46,809 nt of DNA from Akkermansiaceae bacterium (GCA_903826205.1 CAIKDP010000307.1:1-46809), one strand, 5' to 3'; shown: positions 26,016 through 35,373, numbered from the stretch's first letter. Notes: generated by a model from the letters alone, not told the origin. A program made the numbers and translations.

Positions 26016-26482
26016 CCCGCCTTCTCACAACGCTGCTCAGCCTCGCCTTGGTTCCGGCCTTGGGCGCTGCGGAATTGAACCACTTTGGCAATTTCATTCT
26101 CAAATCCCACTTCAAGGTCACGGGCGATCAGGTCACCACCATTCCGATGAAGCCTATCGTGTTTCATGTCTCCACGGATGGCACACGCGTCCATGTCACG
26201 GCCGAAGGCGATAACGAAGCCCGCAGCACCTTTGAGATTTACCGCTCCGACGGCATCGGGCGCCAGCGCCCGGGCGAAGTGGCCTTGGATATCATCCCCG
26301 GCATTCAAGCCATGAGTCACAGCGGTGGTGTGCTGCGTCACTTGCGCCTCACACGGGAATCGCTGACCATCACCACCTTCCCGGGCGTATCCGACCAAAC
26401 CATCATCACCCACGCTCTTGCCACGCCCACCCCCCCGGCATCCCCTCCCAAAACGCTCATCTCCGCTCCCCAACCCCCATGA
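26012..26482 (+). CDS. Exported small beta-rich protein, unknown
   Basis: This is 156 residues with a signal peptide ending near LGAAE (about residue 20). The mature part is beta-rich (FKVTGDQVTTIPMKPIVFHV, VHVTAEGDNEARSTFEIY) and has no Cys. The tail is proline-rich. It has ATGA overlaps with both neighbours, so it belongs to the pilus operon tail. No known domain is seen. It may be a periplasmic accessory factor of the pilus. Confidence 0.65.
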   Translation: MTRLLTTLLSLALVPALGAAELNHFGNFILKSHFKVTGDQVTTIPMKPIVFHVSTDGTRVHVTAEGDNEARSTFEIYRSDGIGRQRPGEVALDIIPGIQAMSHSGGVLRHLRLTRESLTITTFPGVSDQTIITHALATPTPPASPPKTLISAPQPP

Positions 26483-27282
26483 CGCCCGAAGCCCTCCCTC
26501 CTGCGCCGGCAATGCCGGCCCAACCCCTGCCACAAGCTGCGGACATCCAAGCCAGGCCGCCGCTTGCCGCAGCCCCCGTCCAGACCCGCGCGTACCCCTG
26601 GCTGCTGCTTGCCAGCACCTCCGTCTCCGCCATCTTCTGTTTCATGTACATCACCAAACCGGTGTTTCCCGTCACCCCGAGCCTGACTATCAAACCCGTC
26701 GCCGCCCAGCCACGCCTCACCCCTGATCAACCTGCCACCCAACCTGCCACCCAGCCTGCCACCCAGCCTGCCACCCAACCCGCGCTCAGCTTACTCCCGA
26801 GTGCCAGACAACTCCCGGGGGACACCCAGGCCCCGCGGCCCGCCGCCAATCCTCCCCAACGCGACAACCCGCATCGCGACCTGCCCGCCTCACCCGTGGC
26901 GTCCGCCTTTGAGGAAACCAACCTCCACATCCAACATATCCTCACCGCCGAAACCCCGGACGGCGACCTCAGCCGTATCGTGCTCAACGTGCCGGTCCTC
27001 TACCAAACCCGCACTCTCGGCTGGACGCATGACGCAGTGGCCGAGTCCCGCGAGTTACTCAAACGCCTCGATACCTATCAGGAAAACACCCGCATCCTCC
27101 GCGAGGAAGGAATCAAACTGCTCGCCGCGTGGAACCGCCTCGTCGAACGCTCCATCCCCACCTCCAGCCTCCGCGCCGACAGCCCCTCCCTGCCAGCCAA
27201 TCAGACCGGCGTGCACAGCACCCAGAAACCGGCAGGCCTGGATACCGCCGAGTCCATTCAAATCCAACCCGCAGACCCATGA
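26479..27282 (+). CDS. Single-pass membrane protein with Pro-rich periplasmic part
   Basis: This is 267 residues. The N-terminus is a soluble proline-rich segment (1-36), then one membrane helix (about 38-57, YPWLLLASTSVSAIFCFMYI). A long Pro/Ala/Thr linker holds four PATQ repeats. After about residue 140 a folded, partly helical domain follows, with FEETNLHIQHILTAE and ESRELLKRLDTYQENTRIL. Topology recalls TonB- or GspC-like proteins that span the periplasm, but no such motif is certain. It has ATGA overlaps on both sides. Confidence 0.65.
   Translation: MTPEALPPAPAMPAQPLPQAADIQARPPLAAAPVQTRAYPWLLLASTSVSAIFCFMYITKPVFPVTPSLTIKPVAAQPRLTPDQPATQPATQPATQPATQPALSLLPSARQLPGDTQAPRPAANPPQRDNPHRDLPASPVASAFEETNLHIQHILTAETPDGDLSRIVLNVPVLYQTRTLGWTHDAVAESRELLKRLDTYQENTRILREEGIKLLAAWNRLVERSIPTSSLRADSPSLPANQTGVHSTQKPAGLDTAESIQIQPADP
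26731..26778 (+). repeat. 12-bp coding tandem repeat (PATQ)
   Basis: Four 12-base units, each coding Pro-Ala-Thr-Gln, differ only at the last base. They make a flexible linker in the membrane protein gene and may vary in copy number between strains. Confidence 0.9.
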
Positions 27283-28070
27283 TTTCCCGCCTCCTCTTGC
27301 TCACCTTCACCGCCCTTGGCTGCCTGTGCGGTCTGGCCCAGGACAACCCACCCAACCCGGTGCCGCCGGCCAAGCCTGTGCCCGTGAAAGATTCCATCCA
27401 ACAATTCTTCGACTCGCTCAGCAGGCCCACCCCCGCAGACGAGGTCGTCTCTCAATTTTCGCCCCCGGCTCAGCCCCCACCGCCTGCCACACCCGAAACC
27501 ACCCCACCGGTCGCCACCGAAGCACCGACTGCCGAAGCACCGGCCGCCGAACCATCAACCGCCGACCCGGCCACCCCCACCGACCCCCAAGCCAGTCTGA
27601 CCGTCCAAGTCGAAAAGCTCCAGACCGGCAAGGGCGTGTTAGATCCGAAAAGCGTGAAGCTCCGCGCCCCCTTCCCCGCCAAACCGCTCGCTGCCATCCC
27701 CGCCGGCTGGCGCCTTAAAGCCTCCACCAATGCCCAGCCGTTTCTCCGCAAGGTTGAACTCGCGCCCGGTGCCAGCATCACCCTCACCATCCGCCCGCAT
27801 CAACTGGTCCCGGACGCCGACGGCACCGCGGTTTTCTCCATCGCCGAACCCGGCTTTGATCCCGCCCTCGGCTACCGCCAGGCACAAACGGTCAGCGCCA
27901 TCCTCGCCACCTCCATCCAACAACTCGACGAGGATGCCAAACAACTCGGCCATGCCATCGACCAACTCCAACAACTCGTCAGCTCCCTGCCCCAACCCGC
28001 ACCCAAGCCGTTGCCGCCCCCCGCCGTCATACCCACCGTCCTACCCGTCAAACCCTCCCCCAAAAAATGA
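27279..28070 (+). CDS. Exported proline-rich protein, unknown
   Basis: The ATG at 27279 is chosen because it overlaps the previous stop (ATGA) and yields a signal peptide; the longer frame upstream is a shadow. It has 263 residues: a signal peptide of about 20 residues, where Cys15 and Cys17 make a weak lipoprotein site possible. A Pro/Ala/Thr linker (50-105) is followed by a beta domain (about 110-200, GWRLKASTNAQPFLRKVELAPG) and a short helical segment (QLDEDAKQLGHAIDQLQQLV). The end is proline-rich. Function unknown; it is part of the pilus operon tail. Confidence 0.6.
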   Translation: MISRLLLLTFTALGCLCGLAQDNPPNPVPPAKPVPVKDSIQQFFDSLSRPTPADEVVSQFSPPAQPPPPATPETTPPVATEAPTAEAPAAEPSTADPATPTDPQASLTVQVEKLQTGKGVLDPKSVKLRAPFPAKPLAAIPAGWRLKASTNAQPFLRKVELAPGASITLTIRPHQLVPDADGTAVFSIAEPGFDPALGYRQAQTVSAILATSIQQLDEDAKQLGHAIDQLQQLVSSLPQPAPKPLPPPAVIPTVLPVKPSPKK

Positions 28071-28570
28071 ACGGTTCCGCCCTCCCCATGACCTGCAGTT
28101 TGGCTCTCGCCTCGATGTCTGCCGCCGTAGTCAGCCACTGGTGGTCGCTGGATGCATTCACCCCTCTTCTAAGAAACTCGCCGCGGCTAACCGCCACACC
28201 CCCCGTCATCCCGCCCGCGTTCCCGGCCACCGCCCCTCCGGATTCCAAACCCCTCGCCAACCCACCCGCTCCGCCCCCATCCGCAGGTCCCGCCGCCGCC
28301 CAAAAAGAATTCTACGAGGCGCTGCTGGAGGAAATGAGGCAACTCAAAAAAACCAACCTCGCCCTCCGCGACCAAATGGCGGAAACCAACCGCGACTTGA
28401 TGAAACTCGAATTCCGCGTCGATACCCAGTCGGCATCCTTCCGCCCGCTCCCGGTCACCGAAGACGTGTCATCCCTCGACACCACCTCCCTTGACACTTC
28501 CACCCGCGACGCAGAACCCGCCGTCATTGCGCCCCGCGCCGTCAGGGTCGCCCCCCCCGGAGTTCAATAA
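28067..28570 (+). CDS. Small protein with coiled coil, last gene of pilus operon
   Basis: This is 167 residues starting with an ATGA overlap. It has a hydrophobic N-terminus (about 5-24, possible signal or anchor) and a proline-rich stretch (45-75). A charged coiled coil (about 80-115, EEMRQLKKTNLALRDQMAET) precedes a Ser/Thr-rich tail. It is the last gene before a 331-base gap and ends the co-translated run that began at 25605. No family is recognised. Confidence 0.6.
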   Translation: MNGSALPMTCSLALASMSAAVVSHWWSLDAFTPLLRNSPRLTATPPVIPPAFPATAPPDSKPLANPPAPPPSAGPAAAQKEFYEALLEEMRQLKKTNLALRDQMAETNRDLMKLEFRVDTQSASFRPLPVTEDVSSLDTTSLDTSTRDAEPAVIAPRAVRVAPPGVQ

Positions 28571-28901
28571 TCCCGCGGCCCGAAACCACACGCCAGTTTC
28601 TTAACTTGTGCTGAAAATCCAGGCTAGGTTGGACGTCAGCATCTATTGCTTATTTTCTTGAATTCGCCGCCCTTGCCTTCAGGCTTGCCGCAGCTTTTCC
28701 CCGGTCTTATCCCTGCTAGAAATAGAAAGCGCTGCGTCGTTGGAATTTGCGGTTTTCCCCTCTTGTTAGGGGAAGCGACCAAGGGCGGCAGCGTCGCGCC
28801 CCATACTGTCAATAATGCCGGAGGACAGGCCGGACACCTGTTTTCCTAACAAGACCCTCCGATCTAACAGGCTTGGCATCTTCCCTCACTCTACCGGCCT
28901 C
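28571..28901. other. Gene-free gap between pilus operon and glycan locus
   Basis: No convincing gene is seen. A 7-bp hairpin (28755-28761 with 28768-28774, loop CTTGTT) and two copies of the heptamer CTAACAA/TTGTTAG (28763 and 28846) lie here. The promoter for the glycan genes is probably in this stretch, but I cannot place it. Confidence 0.45.
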
Positions 28902-29501
28902 GTGAAGCCCACCGCTCTAACGACCTTCCGCCTCCCGGTCTTCCCTCCGCGACGGGGGTGGAGTCCCGCCATCCTAGCCGGATTTTTTCTCATCTGTTGG
29001 ACCGGCCTCCTGATTCGCAGCGTGCGCGGCACCGACAACCTTGGATTCGTCATGCTTCGCGGCCGCGGAGAGGACGCCGGCCTGCGGGCGAGTCTGGATG
29101 TTGGCAAGTATGCCCCGCAGGGAATGAGCCATTCCCTGTATTTGTACAAGGACGGCATCTGGAGAATTCCCGTATCCCCTAAACGACCGGTCCAATCGAT
29201 TGTCCTGAGTCACGCCAACGGGGACAAACCCAAGAACATGTTCTGGGAAATATCCGTCAGCTCCACGTCAACCCCTCACTGGATGCCGGCCGCAGTCTCT
29301 TGGGTCCCCCCTCACCTCGTTCTCACCCTGGATCCAGCCATGACCCCCGGGTCATTATGGCCAGCCCGCAAGTCCGTGTTCAATTGGTTGGGCGACGGGC
29401 GGATTCTTGGGTCGGACACGCGCCAGGCCCTTGAAGTGACCTTACTCTCGTGGCTCGGCTTGCTATGGATCACCTGGCTCTGGAGGGCCGCGGGGGAGTG
29501 A
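28902..29501 (+). CDS. Membrane protein, unknown, first gene of glycan locus
   Basis: From the GTG at 28902, this is 199 residues; upstream codons of the frame lack support. It has two hydrophobic segments, near the N-terminus (about 25-42, PAILAGFFLICWTGLLI) and at the C-terminus (about 180-196, TLLSWLGLLWITWLW). Between lies a folded outer domain with HSLYLYKDGIWRIPV. This two-anchor layout suggests a periplasmic loop protein. Its stop overlaps the next start as GTGA. It may help the glycosyltransferase encoded next; the family is unknown. Confidence 0.55.
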   Translation: MKPTALTTFRLPVFPPRRGWSPAILAGFFLICWTGLLIRSVRGTDNLGFVMLRGRGEDAGLRASLDVGKYAPQGMSHSLYLYKDGIWRIPVSPKRPVQSIVLSHANGDKPKNMFWEISVSSTSTPHWMPAAVSWVPPHLVLTLDPAMTPGSLWPARKSVFNWLGDGRILGSDTRQALEVTLLSWLGLLWITWLWRAAGE

Positions 29502-31120
29502 AACCCTCTACGCCCATGCCCGCGACCCTCGCCACGGCCCCGTCAGATTCGTGTTGCGCCAGGTCGCGCAACACGGCCCGCCTTGGGGCAAGTGTTGTCA
29601 TCGCCATCCTTGCGAGCGTGTTTGTCGCCATGGGCATGGCCGGTTGGCCGGGCTTGCATTGGGACGCCAACTTGTTCGCCACTCCGGTCATCAATGTCGC
29701 TACTGGCAAAGGCTGGATCTTCGGCGGCTATCCCATCGCCCTGGTCGCGAGAGACTCTATCAACTACGCCAGCCATGGAGTGCTCCATGTGTGGGTCTTT
29801 GGATCCCTGCTCGGCTGCGAGACATGGGAAAAATTCCTCCACTGGTGCGGCATCGTCAATGCCGCGACCTTTGTCGCTTGGACCTGTTTGTTTTGCCGCA
29901 CGCTGCGCCTTGGCGGCCATGCCGGAATTTTCCGCCCGGTCGGTTGTGGCTTGTTGGCTGGCGTGATCGCGGTGGGTCTCCAAGGCAGGCCGGAACACCT
30001 GGCCCCCTTGTTGATCTCGCTGCCCCTGCTGCTCCGCGATCTCGGGCTGCCCACCCGCCTCTTTCAGATCGCCACTTATGCGCTTGCCGGTTTGCTCTTC
30101 ACCACATCCCCGGCCAGCGGCTTGCTCTTTGGCATGGGCCTCGTCTTCTGGCTGTCCCTGAAATTCGAGCGGGACAACAACCGCCGCTTCTGGCAGGAAC
30201 TCATCGTGGCTGGCAGCGCCGCCGCCATCACCACCGTGCTGGTCGTGACCCTCTGCTGCCCGTTCTCGTTCTTCCAATGGCTCACCGGGATTCTTTCCGG
30301 ATCGGCCACGGCGATGGACTTTTCCGGCCATCTTTTCCGGTTCCAGTGGCGGGCGCTCACAGGCATCAGCATGGAGGCTCCACTGTGGAACCTCTGCGTT
30401 CTGAGTACCGCTGTATGGGCCTCTTTCATCCTGTTGCGCCGCGGTAAATTTATGGGTCTTACAATCTTCGTGTCGCTCATGCTCTATTGCCAACCGCGGC
30501 TCACCGACTACGGCTACGTCGCCTTCTTCCCATGCATCCTGTTGTTTCTCATTAGCAGGCACCCCTCCTCCCGCATGGCCTGCGCACGGCCCGCAGGAAA
30601 AGTTAGACTTCTGCGTCTGGCCACCGTCCTCGCCTGCCTCTACACCCTGGTCTTTGTACGGACCGCCGGACTCACCCTGCTGCACATCAGGCACGGACCC
30701 TCCATGGCCGCCACGCGCGCGCAACTTGTCAGCTTGGGAGCCATGACCTGGCTTGACCATCCCGTGGCCACCACGTTCAACAACCTGTCCCGCCCATCGT
30801 TCATTGTCTTTGGTGATGCCAGTGAACGCTATGTGGCCGCAATGCCGCAACGCCACATGGATTGGGTGGATACGGCACTCGTGGCGTACTCGGAGAAATT
30901 CCACCGCCCGGTCGAGTTCTTCATCTACCCGCAAGTGGAAGCCGGCCAAGCTCCGGAGGAAGTCCGGGTTGGCAACGAGCGTTGCACGCGGGTCTATAAC
31001 GGATGGACCATGGACCGCCCGCGCCTCTTGGGATTCGATCTGGGCGGCGCCATGCCAGGCTATCAATTCGCGCTCTATCGCAGCAGCACCTCCGGCGAGC
31101 ATGATTCTCCCGCCCCATGA
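29498..31120 (+). CDS. Polytopic membrane protein, GT-C-like glycosyltransferase
   Basis: The GTG at 29498 overlaps the previous stop (GTGA), and a GGAGGG lies about 11 bases upstream; an ATG at 29516 is also possible. It has 540 residues with about ten membrane segments in the first 380 and a soluble C-terminal domain (about 395-540). The first loop carries WDANLFATPVINVATG, placed like the acidic motif of GT-C enzymes that use polyprenol-phosphate sugars. The exact catalytic Asp cannot be certain. A role in adding sugars on the periplasmic side is inferred from layout and context. Confidence 0.6.
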   Translation: MKPSTPMPATLATAPSDSCCARSRNTARLGASVVIAILASVFVAMGMAGWPGLHWDANLFATPVINVATGKGWIFGGYPIALVARDSINYASHGVLHVWVFGSLLGCETWEKFLHWCGIVNAATFVAWTCLFCRTLRLGGHAGIFRPVGCGLLAGVIAVGLQGRPEHLAPLLISLPLLLRDLGLPTRLFQIATYALAGLLFTTSPASGLLFGMGLVFWLSLKFERDNNRRFWQELIVAGSAAAITTVLVVTLCCPFSFFQWLTGILSGSATAMDFSGHLFRFQWRALTGISMEAPLWNLCVLSTAVWASFILLRRGKFMGLTIFVSLMLYCQPRLTDYGYVAFFPCILLFLISRHPSSRMACARPAGKVRLLRLATVLACLYTLVFVRTAGLTLLHIRHGPSMAATRAQLVSLGAMTWLDHPVATTFNNLSRPSFIVFGDASERYVAAMPQRHMDWVDTALVAYSEKFHRPVEFFIYPQVEAGQAPEEVRVGNERCTRVYNGWTMDRPRLLGFDLGGAMPGYQFALYRSSTSGEHDSPAP

Positions 31121-31156
31121 ATTCCCGGCCACCCTGCCCGCCTCATCCCTCACCCA

Positions 31157-32032
31157 TTGTCCGCAATTCACCCGAATCCTAACATCCATCCAACCCCTCC
31201 CGAACCGCTTGACCTCACGCCTTTCGCCATGGGTATCCGGCGCGACCCGGATGGCATCTGGCGACAGCGTGGCACGGAGGTGATTTCCTATCCCGCGCAC
31301 GCCAACGACGCCTGCTTCGCGCTCGAGGACACTTCGTTTTGGTTTGCCCATCGCAACGCCTGTCTCCTCGCCATGCTCCGGCGGTTTCCCACCCGCGGGC
31401 CCTTCTTTGACATCGGCGGCGGCAATGGCTTCGTGGCGGCTGCCATTCAGTCCCATGGCGTGCCCGTCGTTGTGGTCGAACCCGGCGTCGACGGACTCCG
31501 CCACGCACACAGCCGCGGACTGCCCAATCTGCTGCACGCCACACTGAATGAGGCGCAGTTCCATGACGCGACCCTGCCCGCCGTCGGGTGCTTCGATGTA
31601 CTCGAACACATCGCGGATGAGCAGGCGTTCCTGCGGGCCATTCACCAGTGTCTGACTCCCGGCGGACGGCTTTACCTAACAGTTCCGGCCGGCCGCTGGC
31701 TATGGTCTGACGACGACGTTCAGTCCGGTCACTTCCGCCGTTACACCCGTGCCAGCCTGCGGCGGGCCTTGGAGCATGCGGGCTTCCGCCCTCTGTTAGT
31801 GAGCAAGCTGTTTTCCCCCCTGCCCCTGCCCCTGTTTCTATGCCGGTCCCTGCCCAGCGGCTTTGGCCGCCGCCGTCTGCCCGCGCAGAGCTACTCGGGC
31901 CTGCACCGGGCACGCGGCCGCAGCCTCATGGACCGGGTCTGGCAGTGGGAACTGTCCCGCCTGACCCGCGGGCTGGGCGTTCCTTGCGGCACCAGTTGCC
32001 TCGCCGTCGCGGAGAAGACAGGCAATGCGTGA
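31157..32032 (+). CDS. SAM-dependent methyltransferase
   Basis: This is 291 residues from a TTG at 31157; an ATG at 31229 would shorten it by 24 residues and is also possible. It has a class I methyltransferase fold: FFDIGGGNGFVAAAI binds S-adenosylmethionine, followed by VVVVEPG and FDVLEHIADEQAFLRAI, then LTPGGRLYLTVPA. An N-terminal motif DPDGIWRQRG with ISYPAHAND is seen in methyltransferases of surface-sugar loci. It probably methylates a sugar or lipid carrier of the glycan. It ends just before the next membrane protein gene. Confidence 0.75.
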   Translation: MSAIHPNPNIHPTPPEPLDLTPFAMGIRRDPDGIWRQRGTEVISYPAHANDACFALEDTSFWFAHRNACLLAMLRRFPTRGPFFDIGGGNGFVAAAIQSHGVPVVVVEPGVDGLRHAHSRGLPNLLHATLNEAQFHDATLPAVGCFDVLEHIADEQAFLRAIHQCLTPGGRLYLTVPAGRWLWSDDDVQSGHFRRYTRASLRRALEHAGFRPLLVSKLFSPLPLPLFLCRSLPSGFGRRRLPAQSYSGLHRARGRSLMDRVWQWELSRLTRGLGVPCGTSCLAVAEKTGNA

Positions 32033-32061
32033 CCTGTTCTAACACAATACAATCCAGCGGG

Positions 32062-33081
32062 ATGCAAGCAACGAAAATGGCTGCGGGTGGCGACATGGGT
32101 TTCCCTAACGAGCCCGCCGCAAGACAACCGGCCAGGCGCTATCGCGGGCTCACGCTCGGGTTCAGCCTGCTGGTCTTCACCGCCAGCGTCTGGTATATCC
32201 AGCAGACCTTCCAATGGCGTGATCTGGGTCGGGTGCTCAAGACTGTGAACCTCACCTGCCTGATTGCAGGCGGTGGTGCCTCCATCATGGCCTTTTGGTG
32301 GTTGCGGACTCTCCGCTGGCAGATCCTGCTCCGGCGCAACAAGACCCACATCCCGTTGGTTGACTTATACCTGTGTTCCGCCGTCGCCCTGAGTTTCTCC
32401 CTGGTCACCCCGTTCCAGTCGGGTGAAATGCTCAAGATCGAGTTGTTGAAAAATCACGGCCGGCTGCAGCGTGCGCCGGGCTACGGCTCGTTTCTGGTGG
32501 AACGGGTGTTGGATTTCGCCTCCTTGCTAACAATTGCATGCGTGTGCATCCTGACAAGCACCGACATTCTACCCGGCCGCGCCCACGCCCATTGGATCCT
32601 CGGGGGCTTGGCCCTGGCCTGTGCCGCCGCTTGGTTCGCCCTGCAAAAATTCCAATCCACAGGCCGCCCGCAGCGGTTGCTGGCGGCCATGCGCCAATGC
32701 GTGGGTGATGTGCCCACACTCCTGCTGGTGACCGCCATCACAGGTGCGGCGTGGGCGATGATGGCGGTCGGTTGGCAGGTGTTCTTGTTCAGCACAGGCA
32801 TTGAGCTTGGCTTCGCCCAAACCCTGACCCTCATGTCCATCGTGGCGCTGGTGAGCATCCTGAGTCTCATCCCCGGTGGCCTGGGCATTTCAGAGGCCGG
32901 CTGCGCGCAACTCCTGATGCACTTCGGCTGCGCCGCGGCACTCGCCCAAGCCGGCTCTCTGGTCTTGCGCTCGTGCTCGCTGGTGGCCATCGCCCTGGGC
33001 CTGGCGCATTGGGGGCTTTGGAAATTCATCCAATCCCGGCGCACCCGCCACCACGCCGCATGCGCCGCCAACCCGGCCTAA
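32062..33081 (+). CDS. LPG synthase TM-type (UPF0104) membrane protein
   Basis: This is 339 residues from the ATG at 32062; a GTG at 32029 overlapping the previous stop is an alternative. It has about eight membrane segments. The motif LIPGGLGISEAG near the C-terminus and the early TLRWQILL match the membrane domain shared by lysyl-phosphatidylglycerol synthases and AglD-type proteins. In glycan loci such proteins are thought to move or process lipid-linked sugars. Its last base is shared with the next start (TAATG). Confidence 0.75.
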   Translation: MQATKMAAGGDMGFPNEPAARQPARRYRGLTLGFSLLVFTASVWYIQQTFQWRDLGRVLKTVNLTCLIAGGGASIMAFWWLRTLRWQILLRRNKTHIPLVDLYLCSAVALSFSLVTPFQSGEMLKIELLKNHGRLQRAPGYGSFLVERVLDFASLLTIACVCILTSTDILPGRAHAHWILGGLALACAAAWFALQKFQSTGRPQRLLAAMRQCVGDVPTLLLVTAITGAAWAMMAVGWQVFLFSTGIELGFAQTLTLMSIVALVSILSLIPGGLGISEAGCAQLLMHFGCAAALAQAGSLVLRSCSLVAIALGLAHWGLWKFIQSRRTRHHAACAANPA

Positions 33082-34085
33082 TGCCGCCCTTCACCACCCA
33101 CGAAAAAATTCACCTCATGGACCATCCAGGTACACTTGTTAGCCCCGCGCATGCGCATCTCTCGGTGGTGATCCCAGTGTATCATGCCAGGGATTGCATG
33201 TCCGAACTGTATCGCCGGCTCGTGCTGGCGCTGGAATCCATCACGCCGTACTTTGAACTTGTGCTGGTGGAGGATTGCGGCGGCGACGGCTCATGGGAGG
33301 CAATCGCCGCCTTGGCCGCCCGCGACCCGCGCGTCAAAGGCATCCAGCTGAGCCGCAACTTCGGCCAACACTACGCCATCACCGCCGGCCTTGACCATGC
33401 CTCCGGCGACTGGGTGGTGGTCATGGATTGCGACCTCCAGGATCAACCGGAGGAGATTGAGAAACTCTACCGCAAGGCACAGGAAGGCTATGACATGGTC
33501 TTCGCCCGCCGGGCTTTCCGCAAGGATTCCTGGGGCAAAACCCTCCGCAGCCGCCTCTTCAATCAGCTGATGGGTTGGCTGACCGGTGAAAAATTCGATG
33601 GGGCCCTGTGCAGTTTTTCCATCAGTTCCAAGCGGGCCATCCTTGCCAGCCGCGCCTACCGCGAACGCGACCGGGCCTTCTTCCTGATCATGAAAGACAT
33701 TGGATTCCCCCTCGCCTGCCTCGACGTCGAGCATGCGCCACGCTTTGCCGGGGAAACCTCCTACACCTGGGGCAAGTTGTTCCGCCTCTCCTCACAGGTG
33801 ATTGTTTCCTCGTCGACCCGCCCCCTGCATCTATCCATCCGGGCCGGCACACTGGTCGCCGGGCTTGGGTTTCTGGCCATCCTCTATCTTGTGCTGCGCT
33901 ACTTCCTGATGAACATCGCGGTTGTCGGCTGGACCAGTCTCATCGTGGTTCTGACATTCTTCTTCGGCTTGCTGCTGATCCAACTCGGCGTCATCGGTCT
34001 CTATATCGGCAAGACCTTCGAGGAATCCAAGCGCCGGCCACTCTATCATATCAATGAATTCCTCAATCGCGGCGATGGCGCGTGA
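33081..34085 (+). CDS. GT2 glycosyltransferase, DPM1/ArnC type
   Basis: This is 334 residues from the ATG at 33081, which overlaps the previous stop. A second ATG at 33117 lies nearer the domain. Family 2 fold: SVVIPVYHARDCM at the start, VLVEDCGGDGSW, then the metal-binding DCD at 116-118 in VVVMDCDLQDQPEEI. Two C-terminal membrane helices (about 258-280 and 290-315) anchor it. This type transfers a sugar from a nucleotide donor to polyprenyl phosphate, which a GT-C enzyme then uses; two GT-C-like proteins are encoded nearby. Confidence 0.85.
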   Translation: MPPFTTHEKIHLMDHPGTLVSPAHAHLSVVIPVYHARDCMSELYRRLVLALESITPYFELVLVEDCGGDGSWEAIAALAARDPRVKGIQLSRNFGQHYAITAGLDHASGDWVVVMDCDLQDQPEEIEKLYRKAQEGYDMVFARRAFRKDSWGKTLRSRLFNQLMGWLTGEKFDGALCSFSISSKRAILASRAYRERDRAFFLIMKDIGFPLACLDVEHAPRFAGETSYTWGKLFRLSSQVIVSSSTRPLHLSIRAGTLVAGLGFLAILYLVLRYFLMNIAVVGWTSLIVVLTFFFGLLLIQLGVIGLYIGKTFEESKRRPLYHINEFLNRGDGA

Positions 34086-34141
34086 GGCGTTCAACATCGC
34101 ACGCATCCCGCACACCGCACGGCACCAGCCCATACCCCTTC

Positions 34142-35326
34142 ATGACTAAGAATCGCTTGCTCATCGTTGGCGGAAGTCACTCGGATATCCCGCTCATCCT
34201 CGCCGGGAAAAAACTCGGCTATCATGTCATCACCAGCGGCAACCGGCAGGACGACCCGGGCCACCGCCACGCCGACGAATACCAGGCGGCGGACTTTTCA
34301 GACCCGGAGGCCATCCACCAACTGGCAAAGCGTCTGGAAATATCCGCCATCTGCGCGTGCTGCAACGATTTCTCCGCCATAGCAGCGGCCCACGCCGCCG
34401 AGCAATTGGGTCTGCCCGGCCATGATTCCATGCGCACCTCACAGGTCATCCATCACAAGGACCGCTATCGCCAGTTTGCCGCCGACCACGGCATCACCTC
34501 ACCCATGGCCATCGGTTTTTCTAGCAAGCATGACGCCCTGGCCGGAATACCCTCACTGCCGTTTCCCGTGATTGTCAAACCGGTGGATCTCACCGGGGGG
34601 AAAGGCATGTCCACCGTGTGCCACATGGACGAGGCCGGGGCGGCGATCGACAAGGCGTTCGCCATGTCCCGTACCAAACGCATTGTTGTCGAGGAATTCA
34701 TTGTTGGCAGCCGCCATGGCTTTTCAGCCTTTCTGGTTGACGGGCGCGTCGCGTTCTTCTTCTCTGACAATGAGCACTATTTCCTCAATCCCTATCTGGT
34801 CTCGGCCGCATCCGTGCCCGGCATTGCACCTCCATCCGTGGAACAGAAGTTGTGTGCCGTGTCCGAACAAATCGCCTCCCTGCTGTCGTTGAAAACGGGC
34901 ATCTTTCATGTGCAATATATTCTCAGGGCCGGCGAACCCGTCATCATCGAAATCTGTCGCCGCGCACCGGGTGACCTCTATATCAAATTGGTCGAACACG
35001 CCACCGGCGTGGATTACCCGGCATGGATCGTCAAAGCCTCCGCAGGACTGGATTGTTCGGGACTGGTCCACTCGCCACCCAAGGGCTGTTTCGTCCGTCA
35101 CTGTGTCATGAGCGCCACCCCGGGGCGGGTCCGCGACATCGTCTTTGATGCCGAAGTCCAAGATAAAATCATCGATCAACACATGTGGTGGCGGAAAGGC
35201 GATGTGGTGACCGATGTGATGACATCCAAATTCGGCATTGTCTTCCTAGCCTTCAAGACGCAGGAGGAAATGCTGGAAATGACCGAACGCATGCCGCAGT
35301 TGATCCGCGTGATCACCGATGATTGA
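34142..35326 (+). CDS. ATP-grasp ligase
   Basis: This is 394 residues from the ATG at 34142; the frame extends upstream to 34082 but LLIVGGSHSDIPLI is the natural N-terminal Rossmann-like part. ATP-grasp features: PVIVKPVDLTGGKGMSTV, an ATP-binding loop, the later VVEEFI, and VIIEICRRAPGD near the metal site. The architecture resembles PurK, CarB and carboxylate-amine ligases common in surface-sugar loci. It may join an amino acid or other acid to an amino sugar, such as one made by the WecE-type enzyme at 37658; that is inference. Confidence 0.75.
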   Translation: MTKNRLLIVGGSHSDIPLILAGKKLGYHVITSGNRQDDPGHRHADEYQAADFSDPEAIHQLAKRLEISAICACCNDFSAIAAAHAAEQLGLPGHDSMRTSQVIHHKDRYRQFAADHGITSPMAIGFSSKHDALAGIPSLPFPVIVKPVDLTGGKGMSTVCHMDEAGAAIDKAFAMSRTKRIVVEEFIVGSRHGFSAFLVDGRVAFFFSDNEHYFLNPYLVSAASVPGIAPPSVEQKLCAVSEQIASLLSLKTGIFHVQYILRAGEPVIIEICRRAPGDLYIKLVEHATGVDYPAWIVKASAGLDCSGLVHSPPKGCFVRHCVMSATPGRVRDIVFDAEVQDKIIDQHMWWRKGDVVTDVMTSKFGIVFLAFKTQEEMLEMTERMPQLIRVITDD

Positions 35327-35373
35327 ACGCTTCCCTAACAAGTTAAAATCACAACCCCCAAACGTGAGCAGCC

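Noticed and set aside
29543..31645. Large minus-strand open frame (700 codons)
   Set aside because: It is the antisense of the GT-C-like membrane protein and methyltransferase genes; hydrophobic segments exist only in the + reading.
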